A stretch of DNA of 64,000 bases from Fragum whitleyi (GCA_948146395.1 OX411557.1:36186077-36250076), one strand, 5' to 3'. Positions 1 through 10,639 are shown, counted from the stretch's first letter. Numbers and translations are program-made. The notes: a model not told the origin generated them from the letters alone.

Positions 1-1429
1 CCGCTTAATGTATAAAGGGTCATCAATGTGAATTTACTTGTTATCACAAATTAAGCTTCATTCATGCACGAAAGTTCATGAAACGTTCACAGAATGTTCT
101 ACAAAATGTGAACAAAGCATACTTATCCGATTCCATTCTTGTGATTTGAGGGATCCAACATGGTAAAAGAAACTTTCGTCGCATTTTTTTTAAAGAAGAA
201 GAGTAGTTTGGTACATGTATATCAGACAGAGGATATCCTTCTGATATCAGATAAGCTGTTTATACGTTTAACCTAAATTCATATTAAATCAGCATGGGAA
301 AAAACACCACCACCACCACCACCAACAACAACAAAAACAACGTTTGTCTCAGAAAGCCTTGACAAACTCAGTAAGCAGTTCCTTGCATATTTATTGTTAT
401 ACATTGTTTATCACTATCAGGTCATAGTCTTTTCATGTAGTCACTATATTGATTGAAGCGAATGTGTCGAATGAGATTTGAAATGTATTTGCCCGTAGGA
501 TAGATAATAATTCAGTGTTAAAAATATGACCTACGTCGCCGGGGTGAAAAAACCCGTTGGATATCTTTGTTATTACACAAGTGTTATTACACTAGTGGAA
601 TAAATATACAAATGAACTAAGAGCAAATAACAATGCTATTTTGTAACCGCTAAAATGACGTCATAATACATGTACATACATCAAATGGTTACATTAGTTT
701 TAAACGGCGTTATAAGTTATGCGTCAATTTGATATCTTGAATTCAAGAATTTTGACGATTTATCGCAAAAATTCGGTTCATATTATAAATAGTATATAGA
801 ATATTTGCTCATAAAATACAGAATTTATTAAACTCGCCATACAAAAAAAGATAAAACGCGACACAGCATCGCTTTTATCTGTAGATGACTCGTATTATAA
901 ATTCGGATTTCATTGACCACTCATTCAATATCCTTTATTAGTTTGCTATGTTCTTAACCTTGCCTTCAATGTGTTCCAGACAATTTGAAACTAACATTCA
1001 CTGGTTTAGGCTGTAATATACGGATCCAAGCGAGAGGAACGGAAACTCTTGTATTAAATTCTTTCTTATTGTTCTAAGCGAGGGACATAGACAAAAAATA
1101 CAAAAAAACCCCACACAAATCGTTTTTTTTCTTCAATAATCTTATTTTTCGGTTTAAGCTTGTTGAATCTTTCATTTCCTGAAAACAAGAACTATATTAT
1201 CGCTGAACCAGAAAAAAACGACTATCCCTTTTTATTGTTTGCTTAGGAGACTTTCCAAAATTCTCTGTGTATCCTTCTATAAATTTATCGTTTCATGATC
1301 ACTCGCTTACCTCGTTTTTTTTTTTTTTATATTTTTGAAAATGACTCATTCAAAAGAGTACGTGCTCTTGATAGAGTTTCATTTTTTAAACATAACCCTC
1401 CTAGGCATATTGTGCCCATTTGGAGTTTT

Positions 1430-1495
1430 TTAACCATTTATCCCTACATAGTTAACCATTTATCCCTACATAGTTAACCATTTATCCCTACATAG
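1430..1495. repeat. 22-bp tandem repeat, three copies
   Basis: Three consecutive near-identical copies of a 22-bp unit beginning TTAACCATTTATCCCTAC. The fourth copy breaks down at TTAATCATG. It is a simple minisatellite with no coding sense. Confidence 0.9.
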
Positions 1496-1531
1496 TTAAT
1501 CATGCTTTCAATAGCGAACTACTTTAGGGTT

Positions 1532-1634
1532 AATTCACGTTTTTGAGGGCGTTAAGATTTGCAGGGACCCGAAAAATGGTTAAACGCCCTCGTGCTTTGC
1601 ACTGCAAATGTTTACGCCCGAAAAAGCGTGAATT
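1532..1634. repeat. Short TIR element (MITE-like)
   Basis: Ends are inverted repeats: AATTCACGTTTTTGAGGGCG on the left and the approximate reverse complement ending GCGTGAATT on the right. A diverged relative lies at about 29573-29708, in intron 1 of pseudogene C, so this is a dispersed family. Confidence 0.6.
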
Positions 1635-2270
1635 GCCGCCATTATTGCATAATTAGATTTACGATTATCTACCTTTGTCGAGATTCAAGTGTCGGGAAGA
1701 ATATGTATCGCCTATGGGATCGAACCAATAACGTATAATCTAGAGTATGATCTGTGCCATGGCGGCGACATAAGATAGCATTGCCTTGTTGAGATATCTA
1801 TCCATCTGTCAAGTTTCACGATTCTAGCTTACGTGCGTTTTTAGATAAACTCAGGACGAAAAAATGTCTACGGACGGACGGATCGACCGACTTACTGACC
1901 CACTCTTCTTCGAAAGGGGGGCGCATAATTATATTTTAAAGGGTGGTAGACCATACAAACGGGCAACCGCGTGTCTATCATGTATCTATTTTTATTGCCA
2001 ATGAAGAAAAAAATGTCACGCCTTTCTAGTAAACAATAACTTAAAGACCTGATTAATAATACGGAGATGTCAGATTAATAGGTCAGGAAAATCTAATACA
2101 TGTATATGTTTTCATTAAAAAAAGGTCAGTAAATCATTTCGAAGGATATAATGGTAAAGCACGTGAATTATGGGCACGGGCACCAGTTTAAGACAACAAT
2201 AGCCAAAGGCTAGATCTCCTACCTTCTGAAGATAACCTACTCATTTCCTTCGTGCATGTAAATATCCACG

Positions 2271-2830
2271 ATGGCTACAAGACATAGCTTGCAAAATAAT
2301 TTCATTATTGCTCTTGCGTTAAATATGTGTGTAGGCATATTCAATTTAAACGAGCCGTTTGGCTTACAAAAGTCGGAAGAGTTATTACTTAAAACTTGTT
2401 CTAACTATTTCGGATGTAGTTTTGGGTACTACTATACTGGATTTAAACTTTGTTGTGTGGCATGCAACTGTAACAGCACGTGTGTTAATACTCACTCATG
2501 CTGTCCGGAGAGTGAGTATGCATCAACAATTAGCAAACCGTACCGATCCAATGATGAAAGACTTGTTTGTAGAAATACGGTTTTAAGAGGACAAGCAAGA
2601 AGTATCTATGATCACCCAGAATATGAGTTTATAGAGACTTGTGCCGACACAAGTGATGAGACAACGAGACTGCTTTGTGAGGATATAACATTGACTAACA
2701 AATTGGGCGTTGTTGCAGACAATACACCCGTCTTAGATAGCATTAGTGGTATAAGTTATAGAAACATATACTGTGCAAGTTGCAATGAAATTGATGTAAA
2801 TATGCTTGAGGCATGGCGACCTAAACTTGA
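2271..2830 (+). CDS. Gene A exon 1: signal peptide and somatomedin-B-like domain
   Basis: First exon of an intact four-exon gene (spliced CDS 1959 nt, 652 residues). ATG at 2271 opens a hydrophobic leader (about residues 10-25) that reads as a signal peptide. Residues 43-79 form a somatomedin-B-like cysteine module (Cys 43, 49, 61, 62, 65, 67, 71, 77, 78, ending CCPES). A conserved stretch follows (DHPEYEFIETC, residues 115-124), then the first Y-R-N-I-Y-C-A-S-C-N module (163-172). The exon ends at a GTAAGT donor with phase 2. From established family knowledge, this arrangement matches ectodomains of bivalve secretin/adhesion-like receptors. The product is probably extracellular and disulphide-rich; its ligand is unknown. 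Exon 1 of gene B is closely similar. Confidence 0.85.
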
Positions 2831-3063
2831 GTAAGTAAACCTGTTCAATCATCTAATGTCGTTGAACCCTTTTTCTAAAATTACCGCGGTAAAATATTTT
2901 TTCATCCAGTATTGAAAAATGATATAAAACAAACTATACATACAATATTAAATCATTTTAGAAAGTTAGAACGAATACTAGTACTTTAAAATAGACATTG
3001 AATAATACTAATAGGAAAGAAACAGTCCTCTATCACCTGGTATTCTGCGTAATTAATGAACTT

Positions 3064-3392
3064 GCAGGGCGGGGCTTAACCTTGACGTAATTTGACGAGT
3101 TTACTTTTCAATAGTTTGGGTTCTTTCAAATTGTAGTCGGTAATCATCGTTAACGCGCGCAAATAACGGTACCCTTAAACCTAATGGATTCACGTGCTTT
3201 GAGAGAGTGAACACAATTCATCGTTTGGTAACCAAGGTCTCGTAACTTCAGCTTGATTAAGCTGAAGTTACGAGGATTTGGTTACCAATCTACGATTTAA
3301 GGTCGACTCTCTTTAGAAGTAGGTTATTTTAGAGAAAATCTTATTTCCCTTAAACTTAAGTGCAACGATCCGTTACTTAGGCTCCGCCCTGC
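3064..3392. repeat. Palindromic TIR element in intron 1 of A
   Basis: Ends share GCAGGGCGGGGC / GCTCCGCCCTGC as inverted repeats. The centre holds a perfect 16-bp hairpin (3239-3254 with 3259-3274, 4-nt loop). No clear target-site duplication was seen, so the exact borders are approximate. Confidence 0.55.
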
Positions 3393-3734
3393 CAGGGCAT
3401 TTATCATAAATAATAAATTATGTCCGAATGAGAAAATCTTACTACGCAACAAGGGTATCAAAAATCAAGTCAAAATATGTGGTACATACTCTTATAGCAT
3501 CCGACAGGGGTATTCCTCAAAAGAGGGTCATTCTACCTTTGCAAGAAATAATATATCCGGTTCGTATTATCAAGGGATATCGCGTGCACACATTTTGAAA
3601 TGGTCCAATAAGATGACAAGAACAACTTAATGTCGTAGAACATACATACGGGTAACCGAGTGCCAATTGCATTTTCTAGCACATACACCGTTGGTACCCG
3701 AATGAGGTGCTCTAGTTTGGTATAACATATAGTT

Positions 3735-4195
3735 GATCGCGCGACGGACTGTCAATCTAAATGTCCCGGAGTAGATCCTCGACGTTGGCACTCATCCTTT
3801 CCGACTATTTGTCTCCCTCCAATGGGTTAACAATCGTAAACCTTGGGAATTCCTCCCCAGAATTATCATAATCCAGTAATTAACATTAGGATTATACCAT
3901 CGTTCTTGTTTTGTATTAGATTGAATTGTTTTCAGAAGGCCTCATTGTAAATAAGTTCTTCATTGTATTGTTTGTATGGTGACAGCTTAATGAGCTACCT
4001 TCTTTAAATAAAGATTTTATTATTATTATTATTATTATAACCTATATGGGATTGCAGCTGGAGGCTAGGAAATGATGTTATGGTAGCACTTGCGTGAAAA
4101 ATACAAGGAATCCATTGTTACGTACTCCAGCCGCCGCGATATCACTAAAAAATCTTGAGAGCCGCGTAAGACCTCATTCAAACTAAACAAGCAAA
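3735..4195 (+). repeat. tRNA-derived SINE copy 1 (interrupted)
   Basis: The head carries a tRNA-like box-B remnant (GACGGACTGTCAATCTAAAT, then CCCGGAGTAGATCC). The body is alignable in blocks to 9476-10345. It is interrupted by a 195-bp retroposon fragment (3844-4038), after which the SINE resumes at CCTATATGGGATTGC and ends near CATTCAAACTAAACAAGC. Confidence 0.65.
3844..4038 (+). repeat. Retroposon 3'-end fragment inserted in SINE, (ATT)n tail
   Basis: The segment ends in AAATAAAGATTTTATTATT with further ATT units, the typical tail of a LINE or SINE 3' end. It is flanked by AACCT on both sides (3839-3843 and 4039-4043). Removing it restores continuity with the other SINE copy near 10113-10150, which supports a true insertion. 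Confidence 0.6.
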
Positions 4196-4203
4196 GTATT
4201 ACA

Positions 4204-4807
4204 TATGAGCCTACGCGTAACATTTTCAACAATTTAATATGTGCATGATATACAGACGTTGAACAACGACTACAAAAAAATTCAATAAGAATATATGCTG
4301 ACCATCTGATGAGGCATTAAGACAATATCTATCTATAGAGCGCATAGTTTACAGAGTCAGTCTCAGCGGCTGCACAGTCTGATCTGAGTCTAAACCAGGG
4401 GTGTGGAAAAATAAATTATCCCAACTTGTCCATGGACAAGTGAAAATTAATTTCCTACTTGCCCGAGATCAAAAAGAACTTGTCCACAAAAAAAAATGGA
4501 TTGATAAATATTCAGAAAACATTGATTTTAATGAAGAAAATGCTGTAGCCCAGCATTTTCTTCATTAAAGACATTTTTTCTACCTTTTGATACAAGTATA
4601 AGGATGACTTTTATCCTAGTTCTTATTGTTACTGTTCTAAAATTTGCTCTGATATTTACTTGTCCACGGACAAGTGACCTAGAAAAATGTTCTTGCCCGC
4701 AAGTGAAAAAGCCCGGGTCGGACAAGTCGGGCATAGGAATTCCACACCCCTGTCTAAACGTTGCGCACATGTGAAATTGTTGGAATTGTCACACAAAGGC
4801 TCATATA
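4204..4807. repeat. 'TATGAGCC' palindromic element, with nested insert
   Basis: Left end TATGAGCCTACGCGTAACAT and right end GTCACACAAAGGCTCATATA are inverted repeats. The central part contains TGCACAGTCTGATCTGAGTC. Relatives occur at 6042, 28505, 44735 and 56690. This copy is interrupted by another TIR element (4396-4752); without that insert it would be about 240 bp, like the others. Confidence 0.7.
4396..4752. mobile_element. 357-bp nonautonomous TIR transposon
   Basis: Terminal inverted repeats CAGGGGTGTGGAA / TTCCACACCCCTG are flanked by a perfect 7-bp duplication TCTAAAC (4389-4395 and 4753-4759). Subterminal ACTTGTCC/GGACAAGT blocks recur, and the centre is a long hairpin around 4525-4572. 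It has no coding capacity. It sits inside the TATGAGCC element in intron 1 of gene A. The superfamily is uncertain. Confidence 0.85.
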
Positions 4808-4841
4808 GGATAATTATACTGAGAATCAGGTTATAAAGGGG

Positions 4842-5135
4842 ATAATCGTTTGTTTCAGTGTAAGACTTACGTTTCATTGAGTGAACAACAAAAGCTATAT
4901 TTTTCGAGTGGTAGAGCCGCGAGTAAAATAAAGCGGTGGTTGTTATTTGCAAAATGAAATATCAATCGATCTTACTCGAAAAACAAACGAACCATCCTTT
5001 TCTTTTATACAAAATGAAATTACACCAAACAGATTGAAATGAAGGAAAAATAGTTATTTCTTCATAATTTCACTAGTCAGGTTGTGAGATTTGGCGTTAT
5101 TTCTCGATAAAGCACCGAAAAGCTTGTCCCGCGAT
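4842..5135. repeat. Palindromic 'GATAATCGTTTGTTT' element
   Basis: The left end GGATAATCGTTTGTTTCAGT pairs with GATCTTACTCGAAAAACAAACG downstream. The right portion (TTATTTCTCGATAAAGCACC) matches the end of a second copy at 10640-11065. A third, reversed copy lies at about 57290-57572. This copy ends about 25 bp before exon 2 of gene A. Confidence 0.6.
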
Positions 5136-5159
5136 TTATGTAGGCTTATTTTCTTGCAG

Positions 5160-5411
5160 ATGTTCATCCAGTTTTGATCTGCGCACTGAAACCTTCAATA
5201 AGATCAATGAACTCGAACAGCTGATAGAATCCAACAAGTGCCTCGTTTCTTTTCAACCTCCAACAACCGCTAGAAGCGTAAAACAATGTTTCGCTGACGT
5301 CATCTCCGCTTGCAACGTAACAGGAAGGTGGTTGACGTTTGATGAAACGGACTTTATACAGTGCCAGACCCTTGATCTGATATATGTATCGATAGAAGAT
5401 TTTAAGAGAAA
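5160..5411 (+). CDS. Gene A exon 2: cysteine module with conserved NVTG
   Basis: The exon is bounded by TTCTTGCAG and GTAAGT; 252 nt, entering and leaving in phase 2. It encodes the segment C-S-S-S-F-D-L-R through F-Q-P-P-T-T, V-K-Q-C-F-A-D-V, S-A-C-N-V-T-G-R-W, I-Q-C-Q and Y-V-S-I-E-D-F-K-R. It has five cysteines and an N-glycosylation site (NVT). The F-x-P-P...C...C-N-V-T-G-x-W pattern is shared by all four copies and, from family knowledge, by bivalve receptor ectodomains. The last codon is completed by exon 3. Confidence 0.85.
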
Positions 5412-5823
5412 GTAAGTACAATAAGCTGTACATTTTAATGCATAGAGAAAATTCGTAAATAACGTGGAAGCATTTAAATACATATATTCCTTGACGTTTA
5501 TGACGTCAAATAATTTTTTTTTCGAATTGTCCTAATCTGGTATTTGAAAATTTCACCACGTCTAGCCGAAAGGAAAACTTTGATAATATGCTTGCTTTTT
5601 ATCCCCGCCGTGTCGGCGAAAGGGATATAGTAATGGTCTCCGTCCGTCATTCCGTCACTAATTATTTCCGGAGCATATCTCCTAAAGTACAAAAGCTATC
5701 AACTTGAATTTTTATAGGTGGATATATCTCATAGAGCAGAAGTGCAGTGGAAAAGAGGAAAATGGCTTCGTGGTAAGTAGCAATTATCTACACTGACTTA
5801 TTATATATTTTCTTTATTTAAAG

Positions 5824-6034
5824 GTACAAGAATATCTTTTGTGCAAGATGTAACGGGGAGACTCTGTATACAGCTTCAAGTGTTCAGTGTTCACTTATTT
5901 CGAACCAATTTACATTTTCACTTACGACTACACTAGGCTTTACCATTGAGGAACTAATGTCCCCTAGTCAATCAGAATTTAGTCAGGGTATACAACGAGA
6001 TTGTCTACCTTATTCTGAACATGATCCGATCACG
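5824..6034 (+). CDS. Gene A exon 3: YKNIFCARCNGE module
   Basis: 211 nt between a TTTAAAG acceptor and a GTAAGA donor. It encodes K-Y-K-N-I-F-C-A-R-C-N-G-E-T-L-Y-T, then a threonine-rich beta-like stretch and D-C-L-P...D-P-I-T, ending in phase 0. The module repeats the Y-x-N-I-x-C-A-x-C-N signature of exon 1, suggesting internal duplication of a receptor-ectodomain unit. A TATGAGCC element starts within a few bases of the donor. Confidence 0.85.
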
Positions 6035-6041
6035 GTAAGAA

Positions 6042-6285
6042 TTGAGCCTCTGTGTGACATTTCCAACAATTTAACATACGCGTGAAGGGCCAATATGAAC
6101 TAAACTTGACTGCCACTAAGTATAAATCAGAAGTTCGTCTGATTTTCTAAAAACCCTTTTGTGTCCTATCTTTCTACAAAGCGCAAAAGTGAAGACCTTG
6201 GTCAGACTGTGCAGATGCACAGGCTGGCTATAGGCTTTGCTTGGCACATATATGAAATTGTAAGAAATCTCACGCACAGGCTCAA
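6042..6285. repeat. TATGAGCC-family element next to exon 3 donor of A
   Basis: Left end TTGAGCCTCTGTGTGACATT, centre GGTCAGACTGTGCAGATGCA, right end CACGCACAGGCTCAA. The left end begins only about 7 bases after the exon 3/intron 3 junction. The same family abuts the equivalent donor in gene D. Confidence 0.65.
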
Positions 6286-6656
6286 TTATTAATTAATTGA
6301 GCACAATATGAGTGGTTCTTTGATGGCGATAAATAATCAGAATTGCAATTTGACCCCTTACCTCAGATATATAATATCTCTTCTCACTGTTGATAGAGAG
6401 TGTATTTATAGTATGCCACAAAGAAAGATTCTTCATAAAGAAAAAAAAATATTGACAACGTAAAATAAAAAAATCTTTATATAAAAATCTACCGCAATAG
6501 ATTAATCTAATCTATTGGACTATGCGTTCCAATCGACTCTTATTCAATATACCGATTTGTAGACTTTGGATTAGTAGAATTGTGTCAAAATCCACATCTT
6601 GTTAGTTAGAGACCAAATTTAATTAAATAATCGACAATGTAACAACTCGTTTTCAG

Positions 6657-7592
6657 GGTAAGTGCAAGTCCATATATTGCTCGGTGCCGTTCGGCATAGA
6701 CGTTGTTACATCGAAATGTAGGCTTTTACACCAATTTATGGATAACTGGAAGTTCGTTCATGCTTACAAACTCGTGTTTCAACAATCGACATCTACACGT
6801 GATGCCCAAGCTTTAGCAGAAACTATCCATGCTGGTATAGAACAGAATGACATTTTGAATTACTGTGACATCGTTGTATACTACCAAACCGAAACAACAG
6901 AATCTGATATAATATACTTGAAAAACTCTTCATCTCCGAATTTCAATGTCTCAGGCATTTATATCGCTGTTTATTCGTATGTAGACAACGCAAACCCAAA
7001 AGACTTGTTTGAACTTTATGATCGTATTATTCGAGTATATATGAATATCGAAGAACTGGTTATTTTCGGTCCGGAAATGTTTGATCCGGCGACGCTTAGG
7101 TTCTACGATCTAGAACAGTTAACCTGGATAAGGCTGGAGTACGAGGAGAATTTTACATGGAATAATGGCGATTCGCCTTCTCATTATATTTATCCGAATA
7201 TCTATGATGGCACAATGATTATTGGTCTTGAGCAAAAAAGTGATATTAACGAGTGTAAGGCACTTGTTTACCAAGAAGATTTTTTAGATTGCGTGTCATT
7301 TTTGTACGAGACAAAGAGCAGATTTCGCCGAGTACCGCATGGCTTACTTATCAATATCGACGGTCGGGATATTGTGTTTATCTTTTCTGAATTTAAAACA
7401 GTGAATCGAACAACAGTAAGAGTTTGCATCGATTCGGTCATTGCTAAAATGGCTGCTGGGAGTAGGCCTATGGCAACCAGCATGCAGATGTACCCTTTTC
7501 AAATGTTATTTTTCTTCATTACATTCCTGGAGGAGCTACCTTTTCTTCAAGCAGCTTGGTCCATGCTGACACTGCTGCGATATATTCATTGA
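6657..7592 (+). CDS. Gene A exon 4: C-terminal ectodomain and hydrophobic tail
   Basis: The acceptor TTTTCAG is followed by G-K-C-K-S-I-Y-C-S-V-P-F; the frame stays open to TGA at 7590-7592 (936 nt). Conserved landmarks shared with B and D are HAYKL, R-D-A-Q, N-V-S-G-I-Y-I, F-D-P-x-x-L-R, H-G-L-L-I and EFKTVNRTTVR (N-glycosylation site NRT). The last ~45 residues differ from B and D and contain the hydrophobic run QMLFFFITFLEELPF, then a short extension ending RYIH. No seven-helix region follows, so the product probably ends as a GPI-anchored or single-pass protein; this is inference. A possible AATAAA lies at about 7699. Confidence 0.85.
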   Translation, partial: GKCKSIYCSVPFGIDVVTSKCRLLHQFMDNWKFVHAYKLVFQQSTSTRDAQALAETIHAGIEQNDILNYCDIVVYYQTETTESDIIYLKNSSSPNFNVSGIYIAVYSYVDNANPKDLFELYDRIIRVYMNIEELVIFGPEMFDPATLRFYDLEQLTWIRLEYEENFTWNNGDSPSHYIYPNIYDGTMIIGLEQKSDINECKALVYQEDFLDCVSFLYETKSRFRRVPHGLLINIDGRDIVFIFSEFKTVNRTTVRVCIDSVIAKMAAGSRPMATSMQMYPFQMLFFFITFLEELPFLQAAWSMLTLLRYIH

Positions 7593-8646
7593 CGCCAGAG
7601 AAAGATCCAGAATATTTGTATAGGGGTTTGAAATGAAGTTCTGGTTGTTGGTTTTGTTATTATTCAATTTTGATTAAATATCAATGCGAAAAATGATAAT
7701 AAAATGCTTCAGTTTGGGTGTTGGTTTAACCCCCTTCCCTGGATCCGCCTCTAAAGCTTTTTATCACAGATTATCGAAAGAAGTCGTAATAAAACAGAAA
7801 CTGAACGAAACTTTCAAGAACTATATTATGAACGAGGAAACATCCTTAAACGGTTCTTACTATCCTTTAACGACTGTTTCTGTTTTCTGTAACCCTGATG
7901 CGTTTGCCGAAAGCTTGAAATTCGATTACATTACAGTTATAACGACAAACACTCGCCCAAGCCTAAGCTGATTCAAACAGGTCATCTAAGTGGATTAAGT
8001 GATCATAGACCGCACAATTCATCCATAAAGTCCATCTGGGTACCCAGTCTATGTCAAAGAATCCAGTTGTTCCAATGTTTACATCGTTGACCAAGTTGGC
8101 GTTCGTAAATCTTAAGATTCGCCTTAATTATTTTCGTTCCTCGTATTGAAAAACGAGTCAACAGGATCCTCTAATTCTCATACCAACAATTTGTCTTAGT
8201 TGTGCATAGATGTAGTTCTTTACACCACCATGTAAAATTGGACAACTATTACCTACGTTGTATAAAAGACTAGTTATAATTACTGTGTTTTTTTCTCATT
8301 GATACTTTTTAGAATTTTCACTGTGCCACTAAAACGGCCGCTTAAATATACCCAATCAATACATTTGGTTATTTTTGAAATTTTTTGAGGCTGTAACCGG
8401 TTGCATTTTAGGAAAGCAAAATATGAGACGCAGACTTTGCAACGGTATATACATGTTTCTAGCCCATAAGTTCAAAATTTCATTGATCGTATTTTGAAGG
8501 CAATAAAGATTTATTTTTATCTTATTTTCCCTTTATTTTTGGTTATAAAGGTGGCGCTTGTAAGGTTCAGCCTTCGTTTATACATTCCCGCTTCAATTGA
8601 TTGTCGTTATAACGAACCCAACTTTAGATTGCATATTTCACTTAGC

Positions 8647-8760
8647 GTTTTGTATGAAAAATAATATCTAAGGAGGTAGTGGAAATTGAAAATTGTCGAG
8701 GCTCTGCCGAGACAATTATCAATTCCAACAACCGAGTTAGATCTTTTTTCATACAAAACA
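8647..8760. repeat. Imperfect 114-bp palindrome
   Basis: GTTTTGTATGAAAAATAATA at the left pairs with TTTTTTCATACAAAAC at the right. The inner part GTCGAGGCTCTGCCGAGAC forms the hairpin tip. It is MITE-like, and no target duplication was assigned. Confidence 0.6.
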
Positions 8761-8793
8761 CCAAGTACGTACAATATTTATCCTATAAACTCT

Positions 8794-8877
8794 ATATCGA
8801 TGGCTCAGCGCGAAACAGTTGTAACTCCCTATATGTTTATTGGGAGTTACAACTGTTTCGCGCTGAGCTATCGATAT
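8794..8877. repeat. 36-bp-stem near-perfect hairpin
   Basis: Arms 8794-8829 and 8842-8877 are inverted repeats with a single mismatch around a 12-nt loop. The stem includes GCGCGAAACAGTTGTAACTC. It would form a very stable cruciform or RNA hairpin. Function unknown. Confidence 0.85.
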
Positions 8878-9475
8878 GCCTTATTTTCGTCGATGTTTCT
8901 AACCGTGAGAAATGGAAGTTTCTAAGAATAACCGCATTATTACATTGTTCTAAAAATATTCATATGATATCATAAAAAAAATCATATGGGATGTTATCAC
9001 ACGAATATATATTTGTATAGGTATAAGATCAATAAAAACATTTTTTCTCTCAATTGCAACTTATCTCCCAAATCATAGCCTGTTTCCTAAAGATCACCAA
9101 GCCTTTAAATATCCATTGTTCCCAAAAGATGGAAAATAACTGGACAATAAATATTTATTGTAAGTCACGATTTACACAATATTCTGGTGTTATGAATAAA
9201 AATTTATGACCATTTACAAAGACAAACACAAAAATCGCACATATGAAAAGAGGTATATTCATTTGTATGTGACCTTGCTCACGGCGAAAAAAGATTTTCG
9301 TTCAAACCCAGGAAATTCGACATTGGATTGGGCTCCTAACTACGATATATTGAATAAACGGTTGCAGCAATATTCGATACAGATTTTTGGGCTAGAAACA
9401 TTTATGTATCGATGCAACTATCATATCCACGTTTCACCGTCCGATCTTTCGATTTACCTTAACTGCAGGGTCGCT

Positions 9476-10282
9476 GCCATAGTGCAGGGATAGTGTGTCG
9501 GACTATCATTAAATGATCCCGGGGTCAACTCTTGACTGCTTAAATAAACTTGGCCACGGCCGCTTTTTTCGTGAACCTGAACCTCACCAGTACTACAATT
9601 GCGTCCTTTCCTAGCCTAAACTTATCTGGCTAATGAAATAGACACACTCCCGAATGCTTGACTCATCCTTTCCATCTAATTGTCTTCCACCATTAGGCAA
9701 TCGGGAACCCTCGCCGATTCTACGGAATAGACCCTGGGAATAATGCGGACGCAGCCTTTAAAGCCCGTCATTTTGCACGCGGGTTTATATGACGTCACAA
9801 ACATCAGCGATGCCGCCGAGGATGACGTTGCATTAAACAAAATAAACGAAAGAATTAAGGTGGACATATAATAATTTGATAGCAAACACAGTTTTACTGC
9901 GTTTTGTCATCAAATAATGATATGCCCAAAAGATCTCCAAAGACGATCGGAAAGAATTAACAAAAAAATAATGTATTTTTTTTTTCAAGCGAATTAACCG
10001 AAGTACCACCAGAAGCCAAATTACCTAAAAAATGACCAAAGATTACTACACTTCCGTCCGAGGTTCTTTTCAGTTTTCGGAAAAGTCCGAGTGATGTTCC
10101 GATGGCCATAGGGTTGATAATCGTGGACCTATGTGGGATAACACTTGGAGGATAGGAAAGGATGCATTGGTAGGTAGCGCTGGTGTGAGAAATACCAGGA
10201 ATCCATTGTTGGATGCTCCAGTCGTTAAAGAAAAGATAAATGAAAGATTGTTGAAGGCGGCGTAAAACCCAATTCAAACAAA

Positions 10283-10316
<34 letters not shown>

Positions 10317-10345
10317 ACAAACAAACAAATAAACAAATAAACAAA
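9476..10345 (+). repeat. tRNA-derived SINE copy 2 with A-rich tail (interrupted)
   Basis: The tRNA-like head reads TAGTGCAGGGATAGTGTGTC, then TCGGACTATCATTAAATGAT and CCCGGGGTCAACTC. The body resumes at GGGTTGATAATCGTGGACCT and aligns with copy 1 at 4039-4195. It ends in a poly-A run (10286-10316) followed by AAACAAACAAATAAAC units. A hAT-like element interrupts it at 9698-10104. Confidence 0.65.
9698..10104. mobile_element. hAT-like nonautonomous element in SINE copy 2
   Basis: Right end CCGAGTGATGTTCCGATG matches the CATTCGGAACAYCAYTCGG family terminus. Left end CAATCGGGAACCCTCGCCG is the related opposite terminus seen at 24385 and 50254. It is flanked by imperfect copies of CCATTAGG. Relatives with clearer 8-9-bp duplications are at 24000, 48981 and 53921. 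Confidence 0.6.
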
Positions 10346-10483
10346 CAAATCTCATGAAATGCAACTGGATATCACCACAACTTATTTAAAAATACAACAT
10401 TATTTTTGGGGTGAGGAAATAAGCGGCCGTGGCCAATTTCGTGACCTTTCGAAACCCACTGCTACAGCTAACAACATTGTGAA

Positions 10484-10637
10484 ATTGACATTCATCTCAA
10501 TCAAAACCATTCTAATTCACTCACTCAGTGCTCCATTCACTCATTCCAAACACTCATTCGAACCATTTAAAAGCGCTCCAAAATCACTAAAAGGGATAAG
10601 ATTAACAACTGCATTCAAAATAACAACCGGTAGATAA
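10484..10637 (+). repeat. 'CACTCACTC' palindromic family, partial copy
   Basis: Begins TTGACATTCATCTCAATCAA, runs through ATTCACTCACTCAGTGCTCC and CATTCCAAACACTCATTCG, and ends at GATTAACAACTGCATTCAAA. Close relatives lie at 41545-41645 and, reversed, at 21447-21852 and 11657-12055. Confidence 0.65.
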
Positions 10638-10639
10638 AT

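Larger units (their letters stand above)
1..2270. other. Upstream flank of gene A, no gene seen
   Basis: AT-rich sequence without a supportable exon. It holds a short CAC run near 306-323, a 22-bp tandem repeat (1430-1495) and a small inverted-repeat element (1532-1634). No TATA box or initiator could be assigned with confidence upstream of the start codon of gene A. Confidence 0.5.
7593..9475. other. Intergenic A-B, first part; hairpins only
   Basis: No supported gene. It includes two palindromes (8647-8760 and 8794-8877). The open frame at 7684-7971 has no recognisable features and no homologous position in the other copies, so it is not called. Confidence 0.5.

Noticed and set aside
5164..5483. 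Minus-strand frames opposite exon 2 of A
   Set aside because: Shadows of the coding strand; the plus strand has splice borders and family homology.
7684..7971. 95-codon frame just downstream of gene A
   Set aside because: No domain, splice support or counterpart downstream of the other copies; possibly 3' UTR.
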